Positions 17,070-25,732 of a stretch of DNA of 41,347 nucleotides are shown here, piece after piece; within the stretch, counting starts at the first letter, position 1, and each line of letters starts with the position of its first letter. The stretch spans positions 1 through 41,347 of the forward strand of contig DAOSSA010000021.1 of assembly GCA_035376985.1 (NCBI GenBank). The letters are read 5' to 3'. A model generated the notes under the pieces. The model was not told the origin of the DNA. It ran no database searches and saw only the letters and a list, made by a program, of their open reading frames with translations. This DNA comes from Brevifilum sp029548365. GTDB lineage: Bacteria; Chloroflexota; Anaerolineae; Anaerolineales; Anaerolineaceae. A program made the translations under genes and the position numbers.

Positions 17070-19001
17070 ATGTCACTGATCATCGCGTCTGACCTGGCCA
17101 AATCCTTCGGTCCCGATGATATCTTCGAAGGGATTTCGCTTTCCATCCCCCATGGGGCGCGTATCGCCATCGTAGGAGCAAACGGCGTGGGCAAGACCAC
17201 TCTTCTGCGAATCCTGGTCGGGGAGGACTTTCCAAGTGCAGGTTCAGTTCAGCATGCCAGGGACCTGGCGATCGGGTACCTGCCGCAGGTCGCCACCCTG
17301 GGTAAAGAAGGCACCCTCTGGTCGCACTGCCTGGCGGTGTTTGAAGATCTCCTCGCCCTGCAGGATGAATTAGAAACCTGTGTGGCAGCAATGGCTGACC
17401 CCGAGCTGGCTGAAGGCGCTCTGACCCGCTACGGAAACCTGGAACAGGCGTTTGAACAGCGCGGCGGCTATACCTACGAGGTGCACATCAAGCAAATCCT
17501 TTCCGGGCTGGGTTTTGATGAAAGAGATGTTCACCGACCGCTTGACCAGCTTTCGGGCGGGCAGCGTACGCGGGCGCTGCTAGCTACTGTCCTGTTAGAG
17601 AACCCGGATGTGATGATCCTGGACGAACCGACCAATCACCTCGACATCCAGTCTGTGGAGTGGCTGGAATCCTTCCTGAAGGATTGGGAAGGCGCCCTGG
17701 TGGTGGTATCTCATGACCGTTACTTCCTGGACCAGGTAGCCAACACAATCTGGGAAATGACACCCGGTTTGGAGATTTATCGCGGCAACTACTCGGCATA
17801 CCTGGCGCAGCGCGAAGAGCGTTACGCCCGCCGCCTGGCGGAATACGAAGCGCAGACCGCCTTTATTGAAAAAGAGCAGGAATTCATCCGGCGGAATATC
17901 GCCGGGCAGAATACCAGCCAGGCCAAGGGCCGCCGGCGCCGCCTGGAGCGGTTGCTGGAAGATGCCCGTTTAGCCCCGCCGCCTAAAGAACCGCGCCGCA
18001 TGCATATCAACTTAAAAACCCAGGGGCGTTCGGGGAACCTGGTGCTGCGCACTCACAACTTGCAGGTCGGTTATCATGATGAGGGTCAGCCCCTGTTTGA
18101 TTGCCCGGACCTGATTTTACAGCGCCAGGAATGCGCTGCGATCATTGGACCCAACGGGGCAGGAAAAACCACCTTCCTTAAAACCATTCTGGAAAAGACG
18201 CCGCCCTATTCTGGCAAGGTTCAGCTCGGTGCCAGCCTGGTGATTGGTTATTTTGCCCAGGCGCACGAAGAATTGGACCCCAACAGAACCCTCATGCAGG
18301 AGATCGAAGTGCTGGCACCGAATTTTCTTCCAGCCGAAGTGCGCAATTACCTGGCGCGCTTCCTGTTTACCGGCGACGATGTCTTTCGCAAGGTTGAGAC
18401 CCTTTCCGGCGGGGAACGTGGTCGGCTGGCGCTGGCCAAACTCTCACTTTCGGATGCGAATTTGCTGCTGCTGGATGAGCCTACCAACCACCTTGATTTG
18501 CCCACCCAGGAAGTGCTTGAATCGGTGCTTTCGGACTTTTCCGGCACGATCATGCTGGTTTCCCATGACCGCTACCTGATTGACTCGCTGGGTTCGCAAA
18601 TCTGGGAGGTTGAACCCCAGGGGCAAACCCTGCAGGTATTTCAGGGCTCTTACACGCAATTTAAGGCGCATAAACTCAAACTGCAGGAGGCAGGAGCGTT
18701 GCCAAGCCCGGACGGAGTGCCCAAATCCAGGTCTGCATCCACGACGGAGGCAGAGGGTCAGGCACGGGTCAAGCCGCTCTCAAAATTTGCCCGCAAACAG
18801 GTCCACGCCCGGATTGCAGAAATTGAGGCACTGCTTCACGCCCTGGAGCACGAGCAATCCCTGCTGGTCAGGGCTCTGGAGACACCGCCCGCTGACCCGG
18901 CTGAAGTCCACCTTTTGGGTGAGCAGTACGTGAATGTTCAACAGCAGGTGGAGGCGCTGCTGGGGGAGTGGGCTGAGCTGGACGAAAAGTTGAATTATTG
19001 A
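17070..19001 (+). CDS. ABC-F family ATP-binding protein
   Basis: A 643-aa soluble tandem ABC ATPase of the ABC-F group, whose members bind the ribosome and act in translation or antibiotic protection. Domain 1 has Walker A GANGVGKT (36-43), signature LSGGQRTRALLA and Walker B VMILDEPTNHLD. A charged interdomain linker with EAQTAFIEKEQEFIRRNIAGQ and many arginines follows (about 250-300). Domain 2 has GPNGAGKTTF, LSGGERGRLALA and LLLLDEPTNHLD. Residues about 555-643 are a C-terminal coiled-coil extension, as in Uup/YdiF-like members. No membrane segments. The exact subfamily cannot be fixed by eye. The downstream gene is separated by a repeat-bearing gap. Confidence 0.95.
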   Translation: MSLIIASDLAKSFGPDDIFEGISLSIPHGARIAIVGANGVGKTTLLRILVGEDFPSAGSVQHARDLAIGYLPQVATLGKEGTLWSHCLAVFEDLLALQDELETCVAAMADPELAEGALTRYGNLEQAFEQRGGYTYEVHIKQILSGLGFDERDVHRPLDQLSGGQRTRALLATVLLENPDVMILDEPTNHLDIQSVEWLESFLKDWEGALVVVSHDRYFLDQVANTIWEMTPGLEIYRGNYSAYLAQREERYARRLAEYEAQTAFIEKEQEFIRRNIAGQNTSQAKGRRRRLERLLEDARLAPPPKEPRRMHINLKTQGRSGNLVLRTHNLQVGYHDEGQPLFDCPDLILQRQECAAIIGPNGAGKTTFLKTILEKTPPYSGKVQLGASLVIGYFAQAHEELDPNRTLMQEIEVLAPNFLPAEVRNYLARFLFTGDDVFRKVETLSGGERGRLALAKLSLSDANLLLLDEPTNHLDLPTQEVLESVLSDFSGTIMLVSHDRYLIDSLGSQIWEVEPQGQTLQVFQGSYTQFKAHKLKLQEAGALPSPDGVPKSRSASTTEAEGQARVKPLSKFARKQVHARIAEIEALLHALEHEQSLLVRALETPPADPAEVHLLGEQYVNVQQQVEALLGEWAELDEKLNY

Positions 19002-19036
19002 ATTTTTTGGGTGCCCGGAAGAGCGCTCAGAAAAGC

Positions 19037-19096
19037 AACCGCAGTACAGTGAATGGTGAGTGGTGAGTGGGAATTCGATAACCTTGTACTGCAGTT
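19037..19096. repeat. Inverted repeat enclosing heptamer repeats
   Basis: AACCGCAGTACA (19037-19048) and TGTACTGCAGTT (19085-19096) are inverted with one mismatch in 12. Between them are three 7-bp units, GTGAATG-GTGAGTG-GTGAGTG (19049-19069). It has the form of a small non-coding repeat element; copies elsewhere cannot be tested here. Confidence 0.6.
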
Positions 19097-19105
19097 ACTT
19101 CCCGT

Positions 19106-19133
19106 TCTAAGCTCTAGGCTCTAAGTTCTAAGC
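19106..19133. repeat. Second heptamer tandem repeat
   Basis: Four 7-bp units TCTAAGC, TCTAGGC, TCTAAGT, TCTAAGC run in tandem. They lie 9 nt after the inverted-repeat element and have the same unit length but a different sequence. Confidence 0.7.
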
Positions 19134-19154
19134 TCCATCCGCTACCTGCCCCTG

Positions 19155-19183
19155 TTGTCACATTTTTCTTATCCATGTATGAT
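19155..19183 (+). promoter_or_regulatory. Promoter of the subtilase gene
   Basis: TTGTCA (19155-19160), a 17-nt spacer and TATGAT (19178-19183). The start would be near 19190, with a leader of about 28 nt containing GGAG (19209-19212). Confidence 0.6.
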
Positions 19184-19217
19184 TAAGCACTGATGACCGA
19201 ATAAGCTTGGAGATTTT

Positions 19218-21485
19218 ATGACCCGCAGGTTCATCCTGAGCTTTCTTTCAGCTTTGTTAATTCTCTTACTGGCTCCCCTGGTCCCGAGCGCTGAAGCCCA
19301 GACGCCCCTGGTGGCAGTGCGGGTTCCAGTTGCCGGGCAAGATATCTGGGCGCGCTCTGGAATTACTGGCGAGCTGATGATCGATTACGGCGCCTTCACC
19401 TGGGCGCTGGTCTCCCCCGCTGAATTGGTTGCGCTTGAGTCCGACGTTGACGCGCTTCAGGTTTACCCCAATCCCTACGCGCTCACCCTGGGTGGCGAGA
19501 CCTTTGACCCCCTTCTCTCACCGCCGCACTTTAACCCGGAATTGAGCGTCCTTGCTGACCCAGGTGAACCCCGTCTGCACCTGGTGCAATTTTATGGGCC
19601 GACCAGGAGTGGTTGGCTGTTGGAGCTTGAGGCGGCTGGACTGGAGATTGTTCAGTACATTCACCCCTTTACCTACGTGGTATGGGGGACGGCGGATGCG
19701 CTGGATGCGCAAGCCCGGCAAGACTCCCTCCGCTGGACAGGCGACTACTTGCCAGCGTATGCATTGTTGCCCATGTACCGCACCCAAACGGCTGAGCCCG
19801 GGCGGGTGCGTATTCTGATCCACCCCGCGGCCGGGCTGGGAGAAACTTTGCAGGCAATCGCAGCCCTGGGCGGGGTGCAGATAGAGGCGCAATCCGGCCT
19901 GGACCCGGTTTTTGACCTGGTCACCGTGACCCTGCCCGGAGCTCAACTGCCCGCAGTTGCAGCGCTGCCGGGCGTGTACACTGTGCAACCCGTGCCTACC
20001 GACGGCGGCGACCGTGGCGAGATGAGCAACCAGGTCAATGCCGGCAATGTCTTGAGCAATAACCACGCTTATTCTGGCTACCTGTCCTGGTTAGGACAGC
20101 TAGGGCTTTCCGGTGCGGGCGTGGTGATGGCCAACGTGGACAGCGGCATTGACCAGGATCACCCGGACCTGGTTAACCGTGTGCTGCTCTGCAGCGGCTT
20201 GACCTGTGGGAATGATGCTGCCAGCCATCACGGCACCCACACCGCCGGTATTATGGCCGGGGATGGTTCCTCTGCTGTACAGGACAGCAACGGTTTTCTG
20301 CGCGGCCTGGGGATGGCGCCTGGCGCTATGCTGGTGGAACAATTGTATTCGCCCATTGACAGCGCTCCGGGCGGCATGTTAACCCTGATGACGCAGTCCT
20401 ATCGCAATGGCGCGGTGATCTCCAATAATAGTTGGGGGCCTGGAAGCGAGCCCCTGGGCTATGATGTGGACACACGCCTGGTCGATGTCGGTGTGCGCGA
20501 TGCCGATCCTGAACAGCCGGGCAACCAGCCCCTGACCTACGTGCTTTCAATCATGAATGGATACGGCGGCACCTCTTCACAAGGAACGCCGGATGAAGCC
20601 AAGAACGTCTTCAGCGTGGGGTCTACGCTGATGCAGTACTCAACCGGCAGCCAGAACCTGGAAATCAATAATCTGTCGGGAAACAGCGCCCACGGTCCTG
20701 CTCTGGATGGGCGCAACCTGCCCCTGATGGTCGCCCCGGGCTGCTACGTGGATTCGAGCACGCTGAATTCCAGGTATGGCATGATGTGCGGTACCAGCAT
20801 GTCCGCCCCCCACGTCAGCGGTGCTGTAGCGCTGTTTTTTGAGGGGTACCGGGAGCAGTTCGGCTCAGATCCCAGCCCCGCACTGGTTAAAGCTGCATTC
20901 CTGCCTGTGGCATACGACCTGGCAGGACACCTTGACGCAGATGGCAAGGCGCTGGGTCATCCCTTTGACTCCAAACAGGGCTGGGGGCGCCTGAACCTCG
21001 CTGCTGTCCTCAATCCCCCGGGCGAGGTGTTGTATTTTGACCAGGAATATGTCTTTACGGAAAGCGGGCAGACCTGGACGGTGGAGATTACCCTCAAGAA
21101 TCCCGCGGATTTTTTACGCGCGATGCTGGCCTGGAGCGATGCCCCCGGGCATGGTTTGGGCGGCAATACCCCGGCCTGGGTTAATGATCTGGATTTGTCA
21201 ATCGAGATTGATGGGCAGACCTACTATGGCAACAACTTCGGTGATGATGGTCTTTCCACACCGGGCGGGACGCCGGATGGTAAAAACAACACTGAAGGGT
21301 TCTTCCTGGGCTCCCTGCCAGCCGGCACCTATACCCTGACAGTCACGGCGGCGAATATCAGCGCTGACGGTGTTCCTAATTTTGGCAGCGACCTGGATCA
21401 GGACTTTGCGCTGGCGATCTATTTTGGCGAACTGCAGCCACCCCCGCCTGGTTACAGGTATTTTTTGCCCCTCTTTATTAATTGA
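19218..21485 (+). CDS. Secreted subtilisin-like serine protease (S8)
   Basis: An extracellular protease of 755 aa. Residues 1-28 are a signal peptide (MTRR, long Leu-rich core, cleavage near AEA). Residues about 30-270 form a long N-terminal region that may act as a propeptide. The S8 catalytic triad is D308 (in NVDSGIDQDHPDL), H338 (HGTHTAG) and S527 (GTSMSAPHVSG), with the oxyanion asparagine region SNNSWGPG. After residue 600 comes a beta-rich domain with LAWSDAPG and DLDLSIEIDG, similar to the proprotein/jelly-roll domains that follow S8 domains. The protein ends in PPPPGYRYFLPLFIN, a hydrophobic LPL tail possibly for sorting. GGAG precedes ATG 19218. Substrate unknown. Confidence 0.94.
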   Translation: MTRRFILSFLSALLILLLAPLVPSAEAQTPLVAVRVPVAGQDIWARSGITGELMIDYGAFTWALVSPAELVALESDVDALQVYPNPYALTLGGETFDPLLSPPHFNPELSVLADPGEPRLHLVQFYGPTRSGWLLELEAAGLEIVQYIHPFTYVVWGTADALDAQARQDSLRWTGDYLPAYALLPMYRTQTAEPGRVRILIHPAAGLGETLQAIAALGGVQIEAQSGLDPVFDLVTVTLPGAQLPAVAALPGVYTVQPVPTDGGDRGEMSNQVNAGNVLSNNHAYSGYLSWLGQLGLSGAGVVMANVDSGIDQDHPDLVNRVLLCSGLTCGNDAASHHGTHTAGIMAGDGSSAVQDSNGFLRGLGMAPGAMLVEQLYSPIDSAPGGMLTLMTQSYRNGAVISNNSWGPGSEPLGYDVDTRLVDVGVRDADPEQPGNQPLTYVLSIMNGYGGTSSQGTPDEAKNVFSVGSTLMQYSTGSQNLEINNLSGNSAHGPALDGRNLPLMVAPGCYVDSSTLNSRYGMMCGTSMSAPHVSGAVALFFEGYREQFGSDPSPALVKAAFLPVAYDLAGHLDADGKALGHPFDSKQGWGRLNLAAVLNPPGEVLYFDQEYVFTESGQTWTVEITLKNPADFLRAMLAWSDAPGHGLGGNTPAWVNDLDLSIEIDGQTYYGNNFGDDGLSTPGGTPDGKNNTEGFFLGSLPAGTYTLTVTAANISADGVPNFGSDLDQDFALAIYFGELQPPPPGYRYFLPLFIN

Positions 21486-21780
21486 GAGCTGCCCGGTAAA
21501 GCGCAGGGCCTACAGTATTGACAAGAGCGCCACAAACGATGAAACCAGCATCACGGTTTAACTCGAATCGATCTCAAACACATCTGAAACGGCAAAATCA
21601 TTCAGCCAGGCGGTTGTTTGTAATGGAAAGCCTTGTGACGCTGCTGGGCTGCCACTTCCCGCAACCCATGTCGCAGGGCTAATTTGACCCAGCCCGACCT
21701 CAGACCGAGGTGGTGGGAATCATCGCACCTGAAAATCCCGGCGCCGAATGGGTCTGCAGGGTGGTCATTATCCGTGAAGA
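21486..21780. other. Intergenic region between subtilase and murI
   Basis: Convergent gap of 295 nt. No convincing gene, terminator or repeat is seen. Short open frames exist on both strands but none shows a recognisable family. Confidence 0.5.
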
Positions 21781-22623
21781 TTAAGGCAGGTGGACAGCGT
21801 TCAGCGTTGAATTTTCCCACACCACCGGTGTCACACTCCCGGTTTCGCCCAGCAGGGGTAAGAGCATCGCCTCCAGGTTGGCGGACTCCCCGCTGGTGAA
21901 GAACTGCAGCCTGCCCGGAGCTTCTGCAGTGTTGAGCCAGCCATGTTCGTCCAGCAAACGCTGAGTTTGACGGGCGATGGCTGGCGCAGGATCAATGGTG
22001 TGCACATCAGGACCGGTGATGTCCTGGATCAGGGGAATCACAAAGGGGTAGTGTGTGCAGCCCAGCACGATCGTATCGACATCCTCTGTCAGCATGGGTT
22101 GCAGCGCTGCTTCCAGGATGGCGCGGGTGGCAGGAGTCTCCAGCTCGCCCCGCTCAATTTGCTCAACCAGGCCAGGACAGGTGTTTTGAAAGATCTGAAT
22201 GCCCTGTGCGAAGCGGTTGACCAGGGCATGGTACATCTCACCGGCAAAGGTGGTGGGAGTAGCCAGCACGCCTACCCGCCCGGTCTGGGTCAGCGCGGCA
22301 GCGGGCTTGACCGCCGGCTCCATACCCACAAAGGGGATTTCAGGGTAACGCGAACGCAGATCGTGCAGTGCCACCGCGGAGGCGGTGTTGCAAGCGACCA
22401 CGATCAGCTTAGCATCGTGAGACAACAAAAACTCCGTGATGCCAAAGGAAAAACCCTGGATGTCCTCCTTTTGACGTGGGCCGTAAGGGATATGCGCCTG
22501 GTCAGCCATGTAGAGAATGTGCTCTGCAGGCAGCAATTTACGCACAGCGCGCAGGATTGACAGCCCTCCCACCCCGGAATCGAAGATGCCGATCGGCTTG
22601 TTGGACAGCACGTCAGTTTGCAT
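21781..22623 (-). CDS. murI: Glutamate racemase
   Basis: Converts L-glutamate to D-glutamate for peptidoglycan. 280 aa, a typical length. It starts with the N-terminal IGIFDSGVGGLSIL (11-24), DQAHIPYG (41-48), the catalytic C78 in VACNTAS and the second catalytic C189 in LGCTHYPF. Both halves of the pseudo-symmetric fold are present. I use ATG 22623 because an extended -10 ends 7 nt upstream and homologues begin a few residues before the FDSGVGG motif; the frame could extend to 22674. No Shine-Dalgarno. Convergent with the subtilase gene and divergent from the gene at 22813. Confidence 0.96.
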   Translation of the reverse strand: MQTDVLSNKPIGIFDSGVGGLSILRAVRKLLPAEHILYMADQAHIPYGPRQKEDIQGFSFGITEFLLSHDAKLIVVACNTASAVALHDLRSRYPEIPFVGMEPAVKPAAALTQTGRVGVLATPTTFAGEMYHALVNRFAQGIQIFQNTCPGLVEQIERGELETPATRAILEAALQPMLTEDVDTIVLGCTHYPFVIPLIQDITGPDVHTIDPAPAIARQTQRLLDEHGWLNTAEAPGRLQFFTSGESANLEAMLLPLLGETGSVTPVVWENSTLNAVHLP

Positions 22624-22630
22624 GGCGTCA

Positions 22631-22639
22631 ATTGTATCA
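22631..22639 (-). promoter_or_regulatory. Extended -10 of murI (leaderless type)
   Basis: Minus strand TGa-TACAAT ends 7 nt before ATG 22623. There is no Shine-Dalgarno. Confidence 0.6.
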
Positions 22640-22797
22640 CGGGGAGAAGACAGCAGAATAACGAGAAAAACCAAATCAAACTTGCGTGGGTTTCAAAGCG
22701 GGGTGATGGCCATCAAGTTTTCATCAGCCGTCTGTCTCCTTATAAGTATTCACCTTTCACCGACCATCTTCCCATCAGCGCATCAAATAAATTGATG

Positions 22798-22803
22798 TAT
22801 ACT
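22798..22803 (+). promoter_or_regulatory. -10 of the helicase-associated gene (leaderless type)
   Basis: TATACT, directly preceded by TG, ends 9 nt before ATG 22813. It decides between three in-frame start codons (22618, 22795, 22813). There is no Shine-Dalgarno. Confidence 0.5.
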
Positions 22804-22812
22804 CTACATACT

Positions 22813-24474
22813 ATGCCGGATTTAAAACATCGCCTGGGCACACAGGACCTCGGGTATCTTGAGATCGTCGCTGAATTATGGGGCGTGGAGCTGACAGCGC
22901 CGGACGTCCGCCTCGCCCTGTCACCGTTGATTCGCGCCATGCTGGACCCGACCCTGCTGATCGAGATCATCGAATCGCTGCCAGGGGGTGCCCGCCGGGT
23001 GCTGAATACCCTGGTCGCAGAAGACGGTTGGCTGCCCTGGGCGCGCTTCAACCAGGAATTCGGTCCCCTCCGCGAGGTTGGACCTGGCAGACGCGACCGT
23101 GAAAAACCATTTCTCGACCCGATCTCCCCGGCTGAAATCCTGTGGTACCGCGCCCTGATCGGGCGCGATTTTCTCCGACGGGGTGGGGAACTTCAGGAAT
23201 GCGCTTATATTCCCGATGACTTATTCGCCCTGATGCCGCCGGTGAAGCAAACAAAGCCCGGACCTCCGGGCAGAGCTGCCTCACCGGGCGAGACCTTGCA
23301 CACCCTTCCGGTCACAGACCGCATCCTGGATCACACCTGTACATTACTGGCTGCCCTGCGCCTGGGCAACCCGCAACGCTCCCCCGCTGTGAAGATCTGG
23401 CGCCCCCCACTGCATGTGGTCCACGCCCTGCTGGGAGCTGTGAAATTAATCACCTCAGAAGAACAACCCGTCGCTGAAGATGCTCGTCCCTTCCTCGAAA
23501 TGCCCCGGGCGGAGGCTCTGAATTGGTTGGTACGGGGCTGGCGCACCTCACACTTGTTTAACGAACTGCGCCTGGTGCCCGGCCTGGTCTGTGAAGGCGC
23601 CTGGCAAAACGATCCGGTGAGCACCCGCGAGCGCCTGCTTGCCTTACTCAGCGAGCTACCTGAGGGCACCTGGTGGCACCTGGAATCCTTTGTTCAGGAG
23701 GTCTTCAAGCGGGCGCCAGATTTCCAGCGACCGGCAGGGGATTTTGACACCTGGTTGATCCGCGATGCCCACAGCGGCGAGCCCCTGAACGGCATCCAGC
23801 ATTGGGACCGGGTGGACGGCGCCCTGGTGCGCTACCTGATCACCGGGCCGTTGCACTGGCTTGGAATGATGGACCTGGCTGCACCCGCTGAAGGGCAGCC
23901 AGCAACGGCGTTTCGATTTTCTACCTGGGCAGAGCAGCTCCTTTTGGGGCTGCCGGTGACCCAATTGGCTGATGAAGATCAACTCGTGGGCGTCTTTTCA
24001 GATGGCAGGCTGTCTGCCAGTATCCATACCCTTCGCCTGGCGCGCTACCAGTTAGCCCGTTTTTGCCTGTGGATCGATGAAAACGAAACAGAATACATCT
24101 ACCAGGTGTCCCCGGCCTCCCTGAAAGCCGCAGCCAGCCAGGGGCTGAAAATCGCCCACCTGGAAATACTGCTGGACAAGTATGCTGAATCCACGCCGCC
24201 CAGCCTGGTGACTGCTTTGCGCCAGTGGGATAAAAAGGGCGGCCAGGCACGCATTCAGCCTGCAGTGATTTTGCGGGTGGAAACACCTCGCATCCTCCAG
24301 GTGCTGCGCGAGTCCCCTGCTGGGCGCTTCCTGGGCGATTCCCTCGGCCCCACCAGCGTGATCCTCAACCCGGGCACACAGGAAAAGGTGGCGGCAGCCC
24401 TGGCACGGTTGGGCTACCTGGCGGATATTGAATATTCCGAAACCTCGGATCCTGCGGATGGACCCGGTTTATAA
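22813..24474 (+). CDS. Helicase-associated (XPB N-terminal-like) protein, role unknown
   Basis: A 553-aa protein rich in Leu, Ala, Arg and Trp. The C-terminal part (about 370-545) resembles the helicase-associated/XPB N-terminal-like domain (PF13625): FSDGRLSASIHTLRLARYQLARFC, YQVSPASLKAAASQGL, ILLDKY and the ending VAAALARLGYLADIE are typical in order and spacing. The N-terminal half is helical, with winged-helix-like segments such as ARRVLNTLVAEDGWLPWARF. No helicase motifs (Walker A, DEAD box) are present, so it is not itself a helicase. I chose 22813 from the -10 position. It is followed by the 4-TM gene, whose -10 overlaps this gene's stop. Family assignment is by eye only. Confidence 0.7.
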   Translation: MPDLKHRLGTQDLGYLEIVAELWGVELTAPDVRLALSPLIRAMLDPTLLIEIIESLPGGARRVLNTLVAEDGWLPWARFNQEFGPLREVGPGRRDREKPFLDPISPAEILWYRALIGRDFLRRGGELQECAYIPDDLFALMPPVKQTKPGPPGRAASPGETLHTLPVTDRILDHTCTLLAALRLGNPQRSPAVKIWRPPLHVVHALLGAVKLITSEEQPVAEDARPFLEMPRAEALNWLVRGWRTSHLFNELRLVPGLVCEGAWQNDPVSTRERLLALLSELPEGTWWHLESFVQEVFKRAPDFQRPAGDFDTWLIRDAHSGEPLNGIQHWDRVDGALVRYLITGPLHWLGMMDLAAPAEGQPATAFRFSTWAEQLLLGLPVTQLADEDQLVGVFSDGRLSASIHTLRLARYQLARFCLWIDENETEYIYQVSPASLKAAASQGLKIAHLEILLDKYAESTPPSLVTALRQWDKKGGQARIQPAVILRVETPRILQVLRESPAGRFLGDSLGPTSVILNPGTQEKVAAALARLGYLADIEYSETSDPADGPGL

Positions 24475-24475
24475 T
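24470..24475 (+). promoter_or_regulatory. -10 of the 4-TM gene (leaderless type)
   Basis: TATAAT ends 6 nt before ATG 24482. The stop codon TAA of the upstream gene (24472-24474) lies inside it. No TGn extension and no Shine-Dalgarno are seen. Confidence 0.55.
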
Positions 24476-24481
24476 CAACCC

Positions 24482-24955
24482 ATGCCAGAACTTCAATCCA
24501 CACAGCATTCCCCCGACCGTTACCGGCGACCCAAGCGTTCCCTGCCGCTCATCCTGATCGGGTTGGTTTTTGCCCTGTGGACTGTGTTGGGCTGGTTGCG
24601 GTTTTTCGGTGCCCTGGCGGAACGGGAGCTGATCCTGAGCCAGGTCGGCCCGGACATCCATGCCTATTTGTTGCTGGCTGGCCTGGCCTGGGGATTGCTG
24701 GGGTTGCCCATTCTCTGGGCGCTGACCTTTCGGTCACATTGGGCGCCGATTGCCCTGCAGCCTGCCGCTGCGCTCTACCCGGCGCTGTACTGGCTGGAGC
24801 GCATATTGCTCTGGCGCGATCCTAACGCCCATCGAAACTGGACTTTGACGCTGCTCTTAACCGTTGCCTGGGGCGGGCTGACGTTTTGGGGGCTGCGCTC
24901 AGCACAAAGCAGCGGTTATTTTAGCCGTAAACACGACAACACTGGAGGTGGATGA
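24482..24955 (+). CDS. Four-TM membrane protein, unknown function
   Basis: A 157-aa protein with a hydrophilic N-terminus (1-20) and about four membrane segments (roughly 21-40, 58-82, 87-105, 120-140). I do not recognise the family. ATG 24482 is chosen because a perfect TATAAT ends 6 nt upstream; the frame could extend to 24428 inside the preceding gene. Its stop overlaps the start region of the CYTH gene (ATGA at 24952-24955), suggesting translational coupling. Confidence 0.75.
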   Translation: MPELQSTQHSPDRYRRPKRSLPLILIGLVFALWTVLGWLRFFGALAERELILSQVGPDIHAYLLLAGLAWGLLGLPILWALTFRSHWAPIALQPAAALYPALYWLERILLWRDPNAHRNWTLTLLLTVAWGGLTFWGLRSAQSSGYFSRKHDNTGGG

Positions 24956-25563
24956 TGTCAGACCAGGAACGCGAAGTAAAATTCTATATCCAAAATTTGG
25001 AAGAGATGGCGGAGCGCCTGCAAGCATGCGGCGCCGACCTGGTTCGCCAGCGCACATTTGAGCTCAACCTGCGTTTTGACACAGCCTTCCACGAGCTGCA
25101 TAAAAGCGGACGCCTGCTGCGCTTGCGCCAGGATGACTGTGCCCGGGTGACGTTTAAAGGCAATGCTCACGTTGAAGGGGGCGTCATCGCCCGCACTGAA
25201 CTTGAATTCACCGTGGATGATTTCGCCATGGCGCGCAGGCTGTTTGAAGCGCTGGATTACCGGGTGGTGGTGTCCTACGAGAAGTACCGGCGGGTGTATC
25301 GGCTGGGAGATGTGGAGGTCGTGCTGGATGAGCTGCCCTTTGGTCATTTCCTCGAAATTGAGGGGCCCACCAACGCCCTGATCGCAGGCGTGGCGCTGCT
25401 GCTGGGCCTGGACTGGTCGAGGGGCATTGCTACCAATTACCTGGGCTTGTTCGAGATCGCCCGTTCAAAGAGGGGCTTTACCTTCAACGACCTGACCTTT
25501 GAAAACTTCCGTGGTCTGACCATTCAACCGGAGGATATGGGGGTAAGCCCCGCGGATGAATAA
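24955..25563 (+). CDS. CYTH domain protein (class IV adenylate cyclase/thiamine triphosphatase-like)
   Basis: A 202-aa protein of the CYTH (triphosphate tunnel) family, which binds triphosphate substrates and Mg2+. The N-terminal signature ExExK is present as EREVK (residues 5-9). Further tunnel residues appear in LRFDT, LRLRQDD, ARVTFKG, RTELEFTV and the region VVLDELPFGHFLEIEG. Members include thiamine triphosphatase, inorganic triphosphatase and CyaB-type cyclase; sequence alone does not choose between them. GGAGG (24944-24948) lies 6 nt before ATG 24955; ATG 24952 is also in frame and overlaps the previous stop. The last 40 residues lie beyond the core domain. Confidence 0.85.
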   Translation: MSDQEREVKFYIQNLEEMAERLQACGADLVRQRTFELNLRFDTAFHELHKSGRLLRLRQDDCARVTFKGNAHVEGGVIARTELEFTVDDFAMARRLFEALDYRVVVSYEKYRRVYRLGDVEVVLDELPFGHFLEIEGPTNALIAGVALLLGLDWSRGIATNYLGLFEIARSKRGFTFNDLTFENFRGLTIQPEDMGVSPADE

Positions 25564-25732
25564 GGGGTTGAATATATAAATCGGGTATTCATCCCCGGTG
25601 TTAATCAACTTTGTCCTGCGGTAAATCTGCATCAGCGCAGGCAACCTGGGCGAATGCCGGGCGGTAGGCAGGCGGAACCCCACGGGGGTATAATACCAAA
25701 TTGCGCGTTTGACATACTAAATAAAACATTTG

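Noticed and set aside
21602..21820. 72-codon minus-strand frame after murI
   Set aside because: It overlaps the murI end, has no start signal and no recognisable family. It could be a decayed remnant but I cannot support that.
22618..22812. Upstream extension of the helicase-associated gene from 22618
   Set aside because: It overlaps the murI start and promoter region and precedes the -10 element of this gene. The residues look like non-coding translation.
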